This document shows, piece after piece, positions 28,144 through 35,957 of a stretch of DNA of 64,000 bases. Within the stretch, counting starts at the first letter, position 1; every line of letters starts with the position of its first letter. The notes under the pieces are model-generated. The model made no database searches. It was not told the DNA's origin and worked only from the letters and a program-made list of their open reading frames with translations. Source of the stretch: Mesorhizobium sp. CA8 (GTDB lineage: Bacteria; Pseudomonadota; Alphaproteobacteria; Rhizobiales; Rhizobiaceae); NCBI RefSeq assembly GCF_020164955.1, contig NZ_JAIUHG010000002.1, positions 1 through 64,000 on the forward strand. The letters are read 5' to 3'. The position numbers and the translations under genes are program-made.

Positions 28144-28710
28144 CTATTCCGCCGCGATCCGCTGGCCGGCGGCGCGGCGCAAGAGCGCATAGCCCGCCTC
28201 GTCGACGGCCTGCGCAACGCGCTTGCGGATGGCTTCGGAAACCAGGACGCCGTCGGCGAAATCCTTGTCGGTCGCATAGACCGCGGTGGGCAACGCCAGA
28301 GCCTCGAAGAAGCCGAACAGCGGCCGCAATTGATGCTCGATGATCAGCGCATGCCGCTCGCCGCCACCCGTTGCCAGCAAAAGCACCGGCTTGCCCCTCA
28401 GCGACGCCGGATCGAGCAGGTCGAAGAAGTGTTTGAACAGGCCGGTGTAGCTGCCCTTGTAGGTCGGCGACCCGGCCACCAGCATATCGGCGTTGACGAC
28501 CCTGTCGAGAATATCGCGGGCCTGCTGATCGAGATCGCGCGCCCATTTGGCGCTGCCGAGCGAGGCGCCGACGTCCTCGATATCAAAGGTGCTTGCCGAC
28601 AGGTCGTTGCGGACCGCGATGTCCCTGACCACCTGCTCGACAAAACCGCGTGTCTTCGACGGCCGGGTGAAATTTCCGGAGAAACCGACAACGGTTGGAT
28701 TGGGCATCAT
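28144..28710 (-). CDS. NADPH-dependent FMN reductase
   Basis: The 188-residue flavodoxin-fold protein has the NADPH-dependent FMN reductase pattern: VVGFSGNFTRPSKT (phosphate-binding loop near the N-terminus), DMLVAGSPTYKGSYTGLFKHFFDLL and LLLATGGGERHALIIEHQLRPLFGFFEA. It resembles MsuE/SsuE-type reductases that feed FMNH2 to sulfonate monooxygenases, but no such monooxygenase is nearby, so the partner is unknown. GAGGGA lies directly before two successive ATG codons (28710 and 28707). Confidence 0.85.
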   Translation of the reverse strand: MMPNPTVVGFSGNFTRPSKTRGFVEQVVRDIAVRNDLSASTFDIEDVGASLGSAKWARDLDQQARDILDRVVNADMLVAGSPTYKGSYTGLFKHFFDLLDPASLRGKPVLLLATGGGERHALIIEHQLRPLFGFFEALALPTAVYATDKDFADGVLVSEAIRKRVAQAVDEAGYALLRRAAGQRIAAE

Positions 28711-28855
28711 TCCCTCGGAAGCCGGCGCTGGATCTAACTTCTATAGTTTTTATAGACTCTGGCCTGCCTTAGAAGGAACGATCCGCCTTTCGAGGGTTCG
28801 TCCCCGAACAATTTTTCCATGGATCGGACTGATCGTGGTCAGATGCCCGGCCGGG

Positions 28856-29746
28856 TCAGGCTGAGATAATTTCGTAGTGAAGGATCTGGGCGTCGCCGAG
28901 GGACGATCTGCGTCCAGGCGAGATGACGCCGGAGCCGAAGAGAAGAATATCTTCGCGGCGTATGAGCACTTCATGGCCGGGTCCCATTGACACAAATGTG
29001 CCCGACGAGCTTCGCTCGACAAGGCGCGCCTTACCATTCGAAATGGTGAAGGTCGCGTGGTGCCTTGAGACCCAGGGCCGCTGGACGACGATATTGCATT
29101 CCGGAGATCGCCCGATCGTCACGAATTCGTTGTTTCGGCAGGATCGCGACTGATCTTCGTAGCGGATGACCAGATTGATCTGCGGCAGCGGGGCAGAGCG
29201 CCTCTCGACAAAGGTGCCTCGGTTGGCGATGTGCGTGCTGAGGGCCCCATCGTCGCTTCTCAAGGTATAGACGTCGAAGAGTTCTTGCTTTCCCTTGAAG
29301 GCCATTTTGTCGAGGAGCCGCAAGGTACTGCGGCTGCCCGCGGAAAGGGCTTCGAAGAAGCTCTGGCTGATCAGCACCTCCCCTGGGTTGGCCGTGGTGG
29401 ACAACCTTGCGGTGACATTGACCACGTCGCCGAATAGTGCGCCGCGCGCGCGAATGACCGCTCCGAAGTGCAATCCGATACGGGCGCTCAACGGCCCTTT
29501 CATCAGTTGGCTGCTGATCTGGCAGACGGCCCTCAGCGCCACCTCCGGCCTCTCGAACAGGCTGAGCACGTCATCGCCCTTCGAGTAGATGAAATCACCG
29601 CCGTGTTGGACGACGATCTCGCGTATCGCGTCGAGGCAATCCGAGACCTGCCGCAGAGCGGCATCGTCGCCGATGCGCTCATAGAGCGGCGTGCTGCCCA
29701 CGACATCAGCCAAGAGGACCGCGGCTAGAAGTCTTTCCTGATCCAT
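28856..29746 (-). CDS. Class III adenylate/guanylate cyclase fused to an FHA domain
   Basis: The 296-residue soluble protein joins a class III cyclase catalytic domain (about residues 8-165) to a C-terminal forkhead-associated domain (about 190-285). The cyclase part keeps the first metal Asp (LLADVVGSTPLYERIG), the second in SKGDDVLSLFE and the GDVVNVTARLS block with Asn and Arg. The position of the substrate-selecting Lys before the second Asp appears substituted, so nucleotide choice or activity is uncertain. The FHA part has TIGRSPECNIVV and WVSRHHATF, which bind phosphothreonine. It presumably links protein phosphorylation to cyclic-nucleotide output. Confidence 0.85.
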   Translation of the reverse strand: MDQERLLAAVLLADVVGSTPLYERIGDDAALRQVSDCLDAIREIVVQHGGDFIYSKGDDVLSLFERPEVALRAVCQISSQLMKGPLSARIGLHFGAVIRARGALFGDVVNVTARLSTTANPGEVLISQSFFEALSAGSRSTLRLLDKMAFKGKQELFDVYTLRSDDGALSTHIANRGTFVERRSAPLPQINLVIRYEDQSRSCRNNEFVTIGRSPECNIVVQRPWVSRHHATFTISNGKARLVERSSSGTFVSMGPGHEVLIRREDILLFGSGVISPGRRSSLGDAQILHYEIISA

Positions 29747-29936
29747 CGACTCGTGTCCGCCCGAGAACGAAGCGTGTATAACATACCAAGGTCGACTTTG
29801 ACTTATCCACGTGCGCGCCCGGGCCGCCGGGCAAGTGCTTTGGCGCGATTATCTCGGACGGACAGGCATCTGCTTTCGCTCATCCGCCAAACGGGTTATC
29901 GGGCTCTGAAATAGCGGCGAAAGAAGTTTCGCTTCC

Positions 29937-30854
29937 TTAACCTGGGCCGCCGGCCGCCGGATTGGCGATGATGGCGGCCCGGAAACGGGCGACGAAATCG
30001 TCCAGCGCCGGGCGTTCGGCATCCGAGATCGCCCAGTAGGAGAAGGCATCGTCGGTCCAGTGGACCTGAAGGAAGCCACCTGCCGACAGATTGTCCGCCA
30101 CAGGCACGGATTTGGCCTCGTTCTGCCGCGGTTCGGCCACCAGCGTGATCAGATGCTCGTGATGGCGGTAGACCAGCGCCGGCATCGGCCTGTCGCCGAT
30201 CACCTCGACGCGGCCGCCGAGCAGCGCGTAGCCGTCCTTGGCCATGTCGGGCGCCGGCGGCGACACGCCGATGCGGCCGTCGAGCCATGGCTTCACCGTG
30301 TGACGGTCGGACGAGACGATGTCGACCGGCGTCGCTGCAAGCAGGCTGCGGCGGTGGCCGTTGGCGACGGCCACGGCGAAGCTGTCGGACCCATTGTCGG
30401 CCGTCGCCAGCCACTGCGTCGCGCCGCTGGCGAGAAATGCCGTGAGCACGATCGAGGCCGCCATCTGGCGCCAGTCGAAGGAGTTATACCAGCGTGCCGC
30501 GCGCGGCTGCATCGCGATGACTTGGCCTCGCGGTTGCGCGGACGGCAGCGGCGCCGCCTTCGCGGCAGGAGGTTCGGCAGTGTCCTCGGCGTCTTTCACC
30601 TCGGCGATGGCCGCAATGCGGGCCAGGAAATCGTCGCTGACGGTCGGGCGTGGCACGCTGGCGACAGCGCCGCGCAGCGCCACGAGGCGTGCATGTTCGG
30701 CGGCCAGCGCCGGATCGGCGGCCATTCGCCGCTCGACCGCCAAAGCGGCCGCGGCATCGAGCTCGCCATCGACAAGGGCGTGGATCATCAGCTTCATATC
30801 CTGCGGGTCTTGCGGCAATCCATCCTCACGCGGGCGATTTTCATGCGGGCTCAT
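29937..30854 (-). CDS. Anti-sigma factor (membrane-anchored, ECF partner)
   Basis: The 305-residue protein has an N-terminal segment typical of anti-sigma factors (MIHALVDGELDAAAALAVERRMAAD), one transmembrane segment (about 128-150, MAASIVLTAFLASGATQWL) and a periplasmic C-terminal domain. The ATG at 30854 overlaps the end of the sigma gene by 14 bp and has GGAGG 8 nt before it. It should hold the adjacent ECF sigma factor inactive until an envelope or oxidative signal arrives. The N-terminal helix lacks an obvious HxxxCxxC zinc motif. Confidence 0.85.
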   Translation of the reverse strand: MSPHENRPREDGLPQDPQDMKLMIHALVDGELDAAAALAVERRMAADPALAAEHARLVALRGAVASVPRPTVSDDFLARIAAIAEVKDAEDTAEPPAAKAAPLPSAQPRGQVIAMQPRAARWYNSFDWRQMAASIVLTAFLASGATQWLATADNGSDSFAVAVANGHRRSLLAATPVDIVSSDRHTVKPWLDGRIGVSPPAPDMAKDGYALLGGRVEVIGDRPMPALVYRHHEHLITLVAEPRQNEAKSVPVADNLSAGGFLQVHWTDDAFSYWAISDAERPALDDFVARFRAAIIANPAAGGPG

Positions 30855-31413
30855 GGTGGCGCCCTCCAAGTTCCTTCATCAAGAGGGCGCGGGCTCGTGC
30901 CAGCCGCGACATCACCGTGCCTTGCGGCACGCCGAGCATGGCGGCGATCTCGCGGTAGCTGAGACCGTTTATGTCGCGCAGCACCAGCGTTTCGCGAAAG
31001 GCTTGCGGCAGCTTGGCGATCGCCGCTTCCACCGCCGCCGAATTCGCCTTGGCGACCAGCGCCGCCTCGGGGCTGTCGGCATCGGAGTCGGGCGGCGGCG
31101 ACACGTCGTCGAGATCGGTGAGGTCGCCGACGGCGACTATGCTGCGCGGGCGGTTCTTTGCCATCCATGTATAGGAGGCGTTGCGCACGATGGTGAGCAG
31201 CCACGCGCGGGGGTTTCCCCCGGCGAATCCGGCAATGCCCGCATGCGCCTTGAGGCAGGCCTCCTGCACGACATCCTCGGCATCGGCTTGATTGCCGGTC
31301 AGCCAGCGGGCGAGCGACAGCGCATCGCCAAGATGCGGCAGCACCACTTCGGCAAAACGCGCGGCCAGCATCTTTTCGCTCAACACCGTTCCGCCGCCGG
31401 GCGCTCCCGCCAT
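30841..31413 (-). CDS. ECF-type RNA polymerase sigma factor
   Basis: The 190-residue protein has sigma region 2 (DALSLARWLTGNQADAEDVVQEACLKAHAGI) and region 4 with its helix-turn-helix (LPQAFRETLVLRDINGLSYREIAAMLGVPQGTVMSRLARARALL). A Pro/Asp-rich linker joins them. The ATG at 31413 gives the normal length; the frame is open upstream to 31605 but the extra residues are low-complexity. The anti-sigma gene follows with overlapping frames, so the pair is translationally coupled. Confidence 0.92.
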   Translation of the reverse strand: MAGAPGGGTVLSEKMLAARFAEVVLPHLGDALSLARWLTGNQADAEDVVQEACLKAHAGIAGFAGGNPRAWLLTIVRNASYTWMAKNRPRSIVAVGDLTDLDDVSPPPDSDADSPEAALVAKANSAAVEAAIAKLPQAFRETLVLRDINGLSYREIAAMLGVPQGTVMSRLARARALLMKELGGRHHEPA

Positions 31414-31426
31414 GGGTCTGCCGCCC

Positions 31427-31636
31427 TCAGCGGGAGGCGACGATCTGTCCCTGCTCGTGCGGGTGAAGATCGCGACCGCAGGCAATGGCGCCTGCTTCGA
31501 GGGAGGAGAAGGCATTGGTGTCACCGGAGTCAAGTGCCTCGGAAGCAAGGCGCGCCTCGGAAGAGGACGGCGCATCGCTGGCTGCAATGAGATGCTCGCC
31601 GTCACGGTCGTGGATCTCGATGGTTGCGATCGGCAC
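31427..31636 (-). CDS. Possible small hypothetical protein upstream of the sigma gene
   Basis: A GTG at 31636 opens a 69-codon frame beginning MPIATIEIHDRDGEHLIAAS and ending GRDLHPHEQGQIVASR, 13 bp before the sigma-factor ATG and on the same strand. The acidic, ordinary amino-acid composition makes it more protein-like than the other frames here, but the rare start, lack of a clear ribosome site and overlap with the longer sigma frame keep it doubtful. No function is suggested. Confidence 0.3.
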   Translation of the reverse strand: MPIATIEIHDRDGEHLIAASDAPSSSEARLASEALDSGDTNAFSSLEAGAIACGRDLHPHEQGQIVASR

Positions 31637-31879
31637 GGATCAGGGCCGGCGGCGGGGCGGTATCGCCCAGAACAGATGCGCCCAACTGGAACGCTCCAAG
31701 CGATGACGGCGGCTGACGCCTTCGCCCTCTTCAGCCCGTGCGTATTTGTCTTCTCGCCGCGTCATGATGGTCTCCTGCTGTCGCGCACAAAGGGCGCATG
31801 CCCTGGAGACCGGCGGACCGGGCCGTTTATTCCCGGCCGGTCGGCTTTTTCGTTCACGCTAACGTGAAGGCGTGCGAGC

Positions 31880-33268
31880 CTACAACGCCAGCAGCACAAG
31901 CCCCGCCAGCGCCGATCCCGCCAGCGCCGGCAGCATGCCGGCCTTCAGCCTGAACATGGCGACCATCGCCGCCGCCGACAGCAGCGCGGCGCGCCAGTCG
32001 AGCGAGGACAGGACCGGCACTTCCACGCCCCAGCCGACGCTTGCGACCTTGCCGAAGACGACATGCAGCGCGAACCACAATGCAAGGTTCATGATGACGC
32101 CGACGACCGCCGCTGTGATCGCGCCGAGCGCCGCTGCCAGCGCCTTGTTCTGCCTGAGCTGCTCGATGTAGGGCGCGCCCAAAAATATCCAGAAGAAACA
32201 GGGGACGAAGGTGACCCAGAGCGTCAGCGCCGACCCGAGCGATCCGGCAAGCAAAGGACTGATCGCGCCGGCATGGCGATAGGCGGCGGCGAAGCCGACG
32301 AATTGCAGCACCAGGATCAGCGGCCCGGGCGTCGTTTCGGCAAGCCCCAGCCCGTCGACCATTTGGCCCGCCGATAGCCAGCCGAAAGAGGTCACCGCCG
32401 CCTGCGCGACATAGGCGAGCACAGCATAAGCGCCGCCGAAGGTGACGACGGCCATCAGGCTGAAAAAGCCGCCGATCTGCGTCCACACGCTGGCCGGCCC
32501 CGCCAGCGCGGCGATCAGCGCCACCGGCCCGAGCCAGACCGGGAGCCAGATGGCGGTGGTGCGGACCGCATGCCACCTCGTCGGCATGGTGTGGCCGAGC
32601 TCGCCGCGCTCGAACATCAGGTCGACCACGCCGCTTGTGTCGGCAGCGGCGCTGCCCTTGCCGTGCGCAGAGCCCGAAAAAAGCCTCGGCGCGAAGCGAT
32701 TTCCGATCCAGCCGATAAAAGCCGCCGCGAGCACGATAAGGGGGAACGGCAGCTTGCCTGCATAGATGGCCAGGAAGGCCGCCACCGCGATCACGATCAT
32801 GGCCCGGTTCTTCAGCGCCCGCTTGCCGATGCGGATCACGGCTTCGACGACGACGGCGAGCACCGCTGCCTTGATGCCGAAGAACAGCGCCTCGACCACC
32901 GGGACGTCGTTGTAGAGCATATAGAAGCTGCTCAGGCCCAGCATGACCAGCGCGCCCGGCAGCACGAACAATGTGCCGGCGACAAGGCCGCCTGCCGTCC
33001 GATGCAGCAGCCATCCGATATAGATGGCAAGCTGCTGCGCCTCCGGGCCCGGCAGGAGCATGCAGTAGTTGAGCGCGTGCAGGAACCGCTCCTCGCCGAT
33101 CCAGCGGCGCTCCTCGACCAGTTCCTTGTGCATCAGCGCGATCTGCCCGGCCGGCCCGCCAAAGGAAAGCAGGCCGATCTTTGTCCAGAGCCGCGTCGCT
33201 TCGCGGAAGCTCGGCGCGGCCGGGACCTCGACCGGCCGCGCCGCACCGTCCTTGGCAAGCATGGTCAT
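31880..33268 (-). CDS. chrA: Chromate efflux transporter ChrA
   Basis: The 462-residue inner-membrane protein has the duplicated CHR domain layout of long-chain ChrA, with about ten to twelve membrane segments. Motifs include LLSFGGPAGQIALMHKELVEERRWI and LLPGPEAQQLAIYIGW in the first half and the matching TFGGAYAVLAYVAQ and LGLAETTPGPLILVLQFVGF in the second. It exports chromate. The ATG overlaps the stop of the upstream rhodanese-ChrB gene (ATGA), so both are one operon. Confidence 0.93.
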   Translation of the reverse strand: MTMLAKDGAARPVEVPAAPSFREATRLWTKIGLLSFGGPAGQIALMHKELVEERRWIGEERFLHALNYCMLLPGPEAQQLAIYIGWLLHRTAGGLVAGTLFVLPGALVMLGLSSFYMLYNDVPVVEALFFGIKAAVLAVVVEAVIRIGKRALKNRAMIVIAVAAFLAIYAGKLPFPLIVLAAAFIGWIGNRFAPRLFSGSAHGKGSAAADTSGVVDLMFERGELGHTMPTRWHAVRTTAIWLPVWLGPVALIAALAGPASVWTQIGGFFSLMAVVTFGGAYAVLAYVAQAAVTSFGWLSAGQMVDGLGLAETTPGPLILVLQFVGFAAAYRHAGAISPLLAGSLGSALTLWVTFVPCFFWIFLGAPYIEQLRQNKALAAALGAITAAVVGVIMNLALWFALHVVFGKVASVGWGVEVPVLSSLDWRAALLSAAAMVAMFRLKAGMLPALAGSALAGLVLLAL

Positions 33269-34083
33269 TGTGCCTTCCCTCCGACCGGCCAGTTATGCGT
33301 CTCGTCGGTGGCGTCGCGGCACCAGCGGAAGAAGGCGTCATAGAAGAGCATGCCGGCCTCGAGCTGCTCGAGATCGTCTCGGAACATGCGCGACAGGCCG
33401 AGCGAGGCGGCGAGGAACCCGGCCGCCTGCGGCACGAGGTCCAGGCGCGCCGTATCCGCGGCGCGCACGATCAGCGCCAGGCGATCGAGCGCCTCGCTGC
33501 GCAGGCCGAACTCCTCGATCATTGTATCGAAGGTGCAGCGCTCGCCACGATGGCTCCAGAACACGCCTTCGATGTCGAAGGGAACCGCTGCGAACCGATC
33601 GGCCACCAGAGGCACCTCGGCCGGATCGACGAACAGGAGCACCGCATCGGGATCGACGAAGCGGCGGATCAGCCAGGGGCAGGCAATGCGGTCGACCTTC
33701 GGCCGGGAACGCGTGACCCATACGGTGCGGCCCTTCTCGTCGCGGGGCGGGATCGCGCCGGCGCTGACCAAGGGCGCCTTGGCGGCGACCCAGGCCTCGA
33801 AGCCGCCTTCAAGCGACTCCGCCGGAATGGCTTCATGACGCAGCCATGCGGCAACGCCTTGCGACAGCTTCTGCCCCCTCTGGCAGATCACGACGACTTT
33901 GCGTCCCGAAAATTCCGACGCCCAGCTCGAGACGGTTCTGAAATCGCGCCGGCAAGACGCCGGCAGCAGGCGCGGGTCGGCTTCATAATCCTCGTCGGTG
34001 CGCACATCGACCAGACAAGGCGCGTCGGGCAACCCGATGAGACGGGCAAGCTGCGGAACGGTAATTGCGGTTGTTGACGGCAT
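33265..34083 (-). CDS. chrB: Rhodanese-ChrB fusion, chromate resistance protein
   Basis: The 272-residue protein joins an N-terminal rhodanese domain (about 5-100; PCLVDVRTDEDYEADPRLLP and the active Cys in VVICQRGQKLSQG) to a C-terminal ChrB domain (about 120-265; VWVTRSRPKVDRIACPWLIRRFVDPDA, GERCTFDTMIEEFGL). ChrB proteins regulate or assist ChrA-mediated chromate resistance. The ATG at 34083 is chosen because AGGAGGTGGACGCC, a perfect ribosome site, precedes it; the frame opens at 34140. It is translationally coupled to chrA. Confidence 0.88.
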   Translation of the reverse strand: MPSTTAITVPQLARLIGLPDAPCLVDVRTDEDYEADPRLLPASCRRDFRTVSSWASEFSGRKVVVICQRGQKLSQGVAAWLRHEAIPAESLEGGFEAWVAAKAPLVSAGAIPPRDEKGRTVWVTRSRPKVDRIACPWLIRRFVDPDAVLLFVDPAEVPLVADRFAAVPFDIEGVFWSHRGERCTFDTMIEEFGLRSEALDRLALIVRAADTARLDLVPQAAGFLAASLGLSRMFRDDLEQLEAGMLFYDAFFRWCRDATDETHNWPVGGKAQ

Positions 34084-34215
34084 GGCGTCCACCTCCTGAA
34101 CAGAGAGAGTCTGGACGCGATCGTTGGGCTGACGCCTCACGGGGTCGTCGCGGGGAACCCCTTGCGGGAATGCTGGAACGGTCCCCTGCGATTGTCAAGA
34201 ATTCAAATTGCCAGG

Positions 34216-34234
34216 GGCGGAAGCTCCGCCCCGC
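34216..34234 (-). terminator. GC-rich hairpin after bdhA
   Basis: GGGGCGG and CCGCCCC around AAGCT form a 7-bp GC stem (34216-34234), about 27 bp after the bdhA stop in the minus direction. No T-run follows, so termination strength is uncertain; the remaining gap up to 34260 and toward 34083 has nothing else clear. Confidence 0.4.
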
Positions 34235-34260
34235 GCTTTACCTGAAGCGGCCGTGGCCTT

Positions 34261-35049
34261 TTACTGCGCCGTCCAGCCGCCATCCATCGGCAAAGTCGTG
34301 CCGGTGATCTGCTTGGCCGCGTCGGTGCACAGGAACAGCGCAAGTGCGGCAAGCTCCTCGACGGTGACGAATTCCTTGGTCGGCTGCGCCGCCAGAAGCA
34401 CGTCCTGCTTGACCTGCTCCTCGGTCATGCCGCGCGCCTTCATCGTGTCGGGGATCTGCTTTTCGACCAGCGGAGTCCAGACATAGCCGGGCGCGATCGC
34501 GTTGACGGTGATGCAGTTCTGCGCGACTTCCAGCGCCACCGTCTTGGTCAGGCCGGCAATGCCGTGCTTGGCCGAGACATAGGCCGACTTGAACGGCGAG
34601 GCGACCAGCGCATGCGCCGAAGCCGTGTTGATGATGCGGCCCCATTTACGGCTCTTCATGCCGGGCACTGCCGCCTTGATGGCGTAGAAGGCGGCCAGAA
34701 GATTGATGCGGATGATGGCTTCCCACTTGTCGTCGGGAAATTCCTCGATCGGCGCGACATGCTGGATGCCGGCATTGTTGACCAGGATGTCGAGGCTGCC
34801 GAACGCCTCCTCGGCCTCGTGGATCATGGCGGTGACGGCGGCGCCGTCCATCATGTTGGCGCCCGAATAGCGGCACTTGACGCCGAAATCCTTCTCGATG
34901 CCGGCCCGCTCCTGCTCGATCGCCGCGGCGTCGCCCAAGCCGTTGATGGTGACGTTGGCGCCCTCCGCGGCGAAGGCACGGGCGATTGCAAGGCCGATAC
35001 CGCTGGTCGAGCCGGTGACGAGCGCATTCTTTGAAGACAAGGAACCCAT
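34261..35049 (-). CDS. bdhA: 3-hydroxybutyrate dehydrogenase
   Basis: BdhA oxidises D-3-hydroxybutyrate to acetoacetate with NAD, a key step in use of poly-3-hydroxybutyrate reserves in rhizobia. The 262-residue short-chain dehydrogenase has the cofactor motif TGSTSGIG, LVNNAGIQHVAPIEEFP (typical of 3-hydroxybutyrate dehydrogenases), Ser in NTASAHALVAS and YVSAKHG with the catalytic Tyr and Lys. The ATG at 35049 gives the family length; the upstream open frame to 35265 has no similarity. An array of GTTTGG half-sites lies about 180-220 bp upstream. Confidence 0.92.
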   Translation of the reverse strand: MGSLSSKNALVTGSTSGIGLAIARAFAAEGANVTINGLGDAAAIEQERAGIEKDFGVKCRYSGANMMDGAAVTAMIHEAEEAFGSLDILVNNAGIQHVAPIEEFPDDKWEAIIRINLLAAFYAIKAAVPGMKSRKWGRIINTASAHALVASPFKSAYVSAKHGIAGLTKTVALEVAQNCITVNAIAPGYVWTPLVEKQIPDTMKARGMTEEQVKQDVLLAAQPTKEFVTVEELAALALFLCTDAAKQITGTTLPMDGGWTAQ

Positions 35050-35230
35050 GGGAGATCTCGCGACACAAGGACAGGAGGGAAGAGTATGAAGGCAGACAAC
35101 CGGGAAGGCACATGATTTGTGCGCCGCAGCATCACAATGCCACACCCATATGCCCACTCCTTTTGCATTGCAGCAAAGAACCGGGAAGGACGCTATGTCC
35201 CTAGAATGAAGCTGGTGTGACGCTCTTAAT

Positions 35231-35275
35231 CGTTTGGTCACCACCAAACCGTTTGGCACTACCAAACCGTTTGGT
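35231..35275. promoter_or_regulatory. Array of five GTTTGG/CCAAAC half-sites between tetR and bdhA
   Basis: The palindrome CCAAACCGTTTGG occurs twice, at 35244-35256 and 35262-35274, 18 bp apart, and a further GTTTGG at 35232-35237 pairs with the first CCAAAC. That is five half-sites in 43 bp. The array begins right after the TetR stop and lies in the long bdhA leader. It looks like a multi-dimer operator for a TetR-like regulator; the neighbouring TetR is one candidate, but this is inference. Confidence 0.6.
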
Positions 35276-35278
35276 GAC

Positions 35279-35812
35279 CTATCCGGCTATCTTCAGGAGC
35301 GAGGACACCAGAAGCCTGCGCTCGTCTTCGGACAGCACGTCTGAATCGAACAGATTCATGCTGCGCATCCCTTCGATGGCGAGAAAGCAGACCAGCAGCG
35401 AGCCGAGGTCGTCCGTCTCCCCCTTCAGCCGTTCGAACAACTGGCGCTTGAAGGCCTTGATCGGTGTCAGAAAATCGGGATCTTCGGCAATCGCCGAGAA
35501 CATCCAGGACGCCGACGGTTTCGGCCGCTCGCAATCGTCGGCCGACAGCTTGATATAGGCTGAGAGCACGCCTTCGTGGCCGGCCTCGATGGCGCGTGCT
35601 TCCAGCGCCTTCTGGAAGTCGCTGAGATAGCTTTCGACCAGCCCCTGCATCAGCTTGGCTTTGGTCGGGAAGTTGTACAGGAGGCCGCCTTTCGACACGC
35701 CGGCGCGGCTGGCGACCGCGTCGAGCGACAGGCTTCCCGGACCAGCCTCGCGCGCCACGTCGGCAGCGGCGGCAAGTATCTTTTCGCGCGAGTTCGCCCT
35801 GGGTATTCTCAT
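35279..35812 (-). CDS. TetR/AcrR-family repressor of the adjacent RND pump
   Basis: The 177-residue protein has an N-terminal TetR helix-turn-helix (SREKILAAAADVAREAGPGSLSLDAVASRAGVSKGGLLYNFPTKAKLMQ) and a C-terminal ligand domain with FQKALEAR and ELFERLKGETDDLGSLLVCFLAIEGMRSMNLF-like helices. It is divergent from the RND adaptor gene with a 145-bp spacer that contains a TTGACA box and an inverted repeat, so it probably represses the pump and itself. The inducer is unknown. Confidence 0.88.
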   Translation of the reverse strand: MRIPRANSREKILAAAADVAREAGPGSLSLDAVASRAGVSKGGLLYNFPTKAKLMQGLVESYLSDFQKALEARAIEAGHEGVLSAYIKLSADDCERPKPSASWMFSAIAEDPDFLTPIKAFKRQLFERLKGETDDLGSLLVCFLAIEGMRSMNLFDSDVLSEDERRLLVSSLLKIAG

Positions 35813-35843
35813 CGCGCCTCCCCGTACATTAGCTTAGGCGGAA

Positions 35844-35872
35844 TTGACAAGACCGTCCAGCCGGTACAGTAA
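35844..35872 (+). promoter_or_regulatory. Candidate RND-operon promoter with overlapping TetR operator
   Basis: TTGACA at 35844-35849 is a perfect -35 box, followed after 17 nt by CAGTAA, a poor -10. ACCGTCCAGCCGGT (35852-35865) is an imperfect inverted repeat with ACCG/CGGT arms in the spacer, as expected for a TetR operator that blocks the polymerase. The site sits between the divergent tetR and adaptor genes. Confidence 0.5.
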
Positions 35873-35957
35873 AGCGCGCCGATTTGAAATCGGGACTTAT
35901 CGTCGATATGTGCCCCGGCATCGATTGATTTGCCGGTTGCCGGCTCAGGGGACCACC

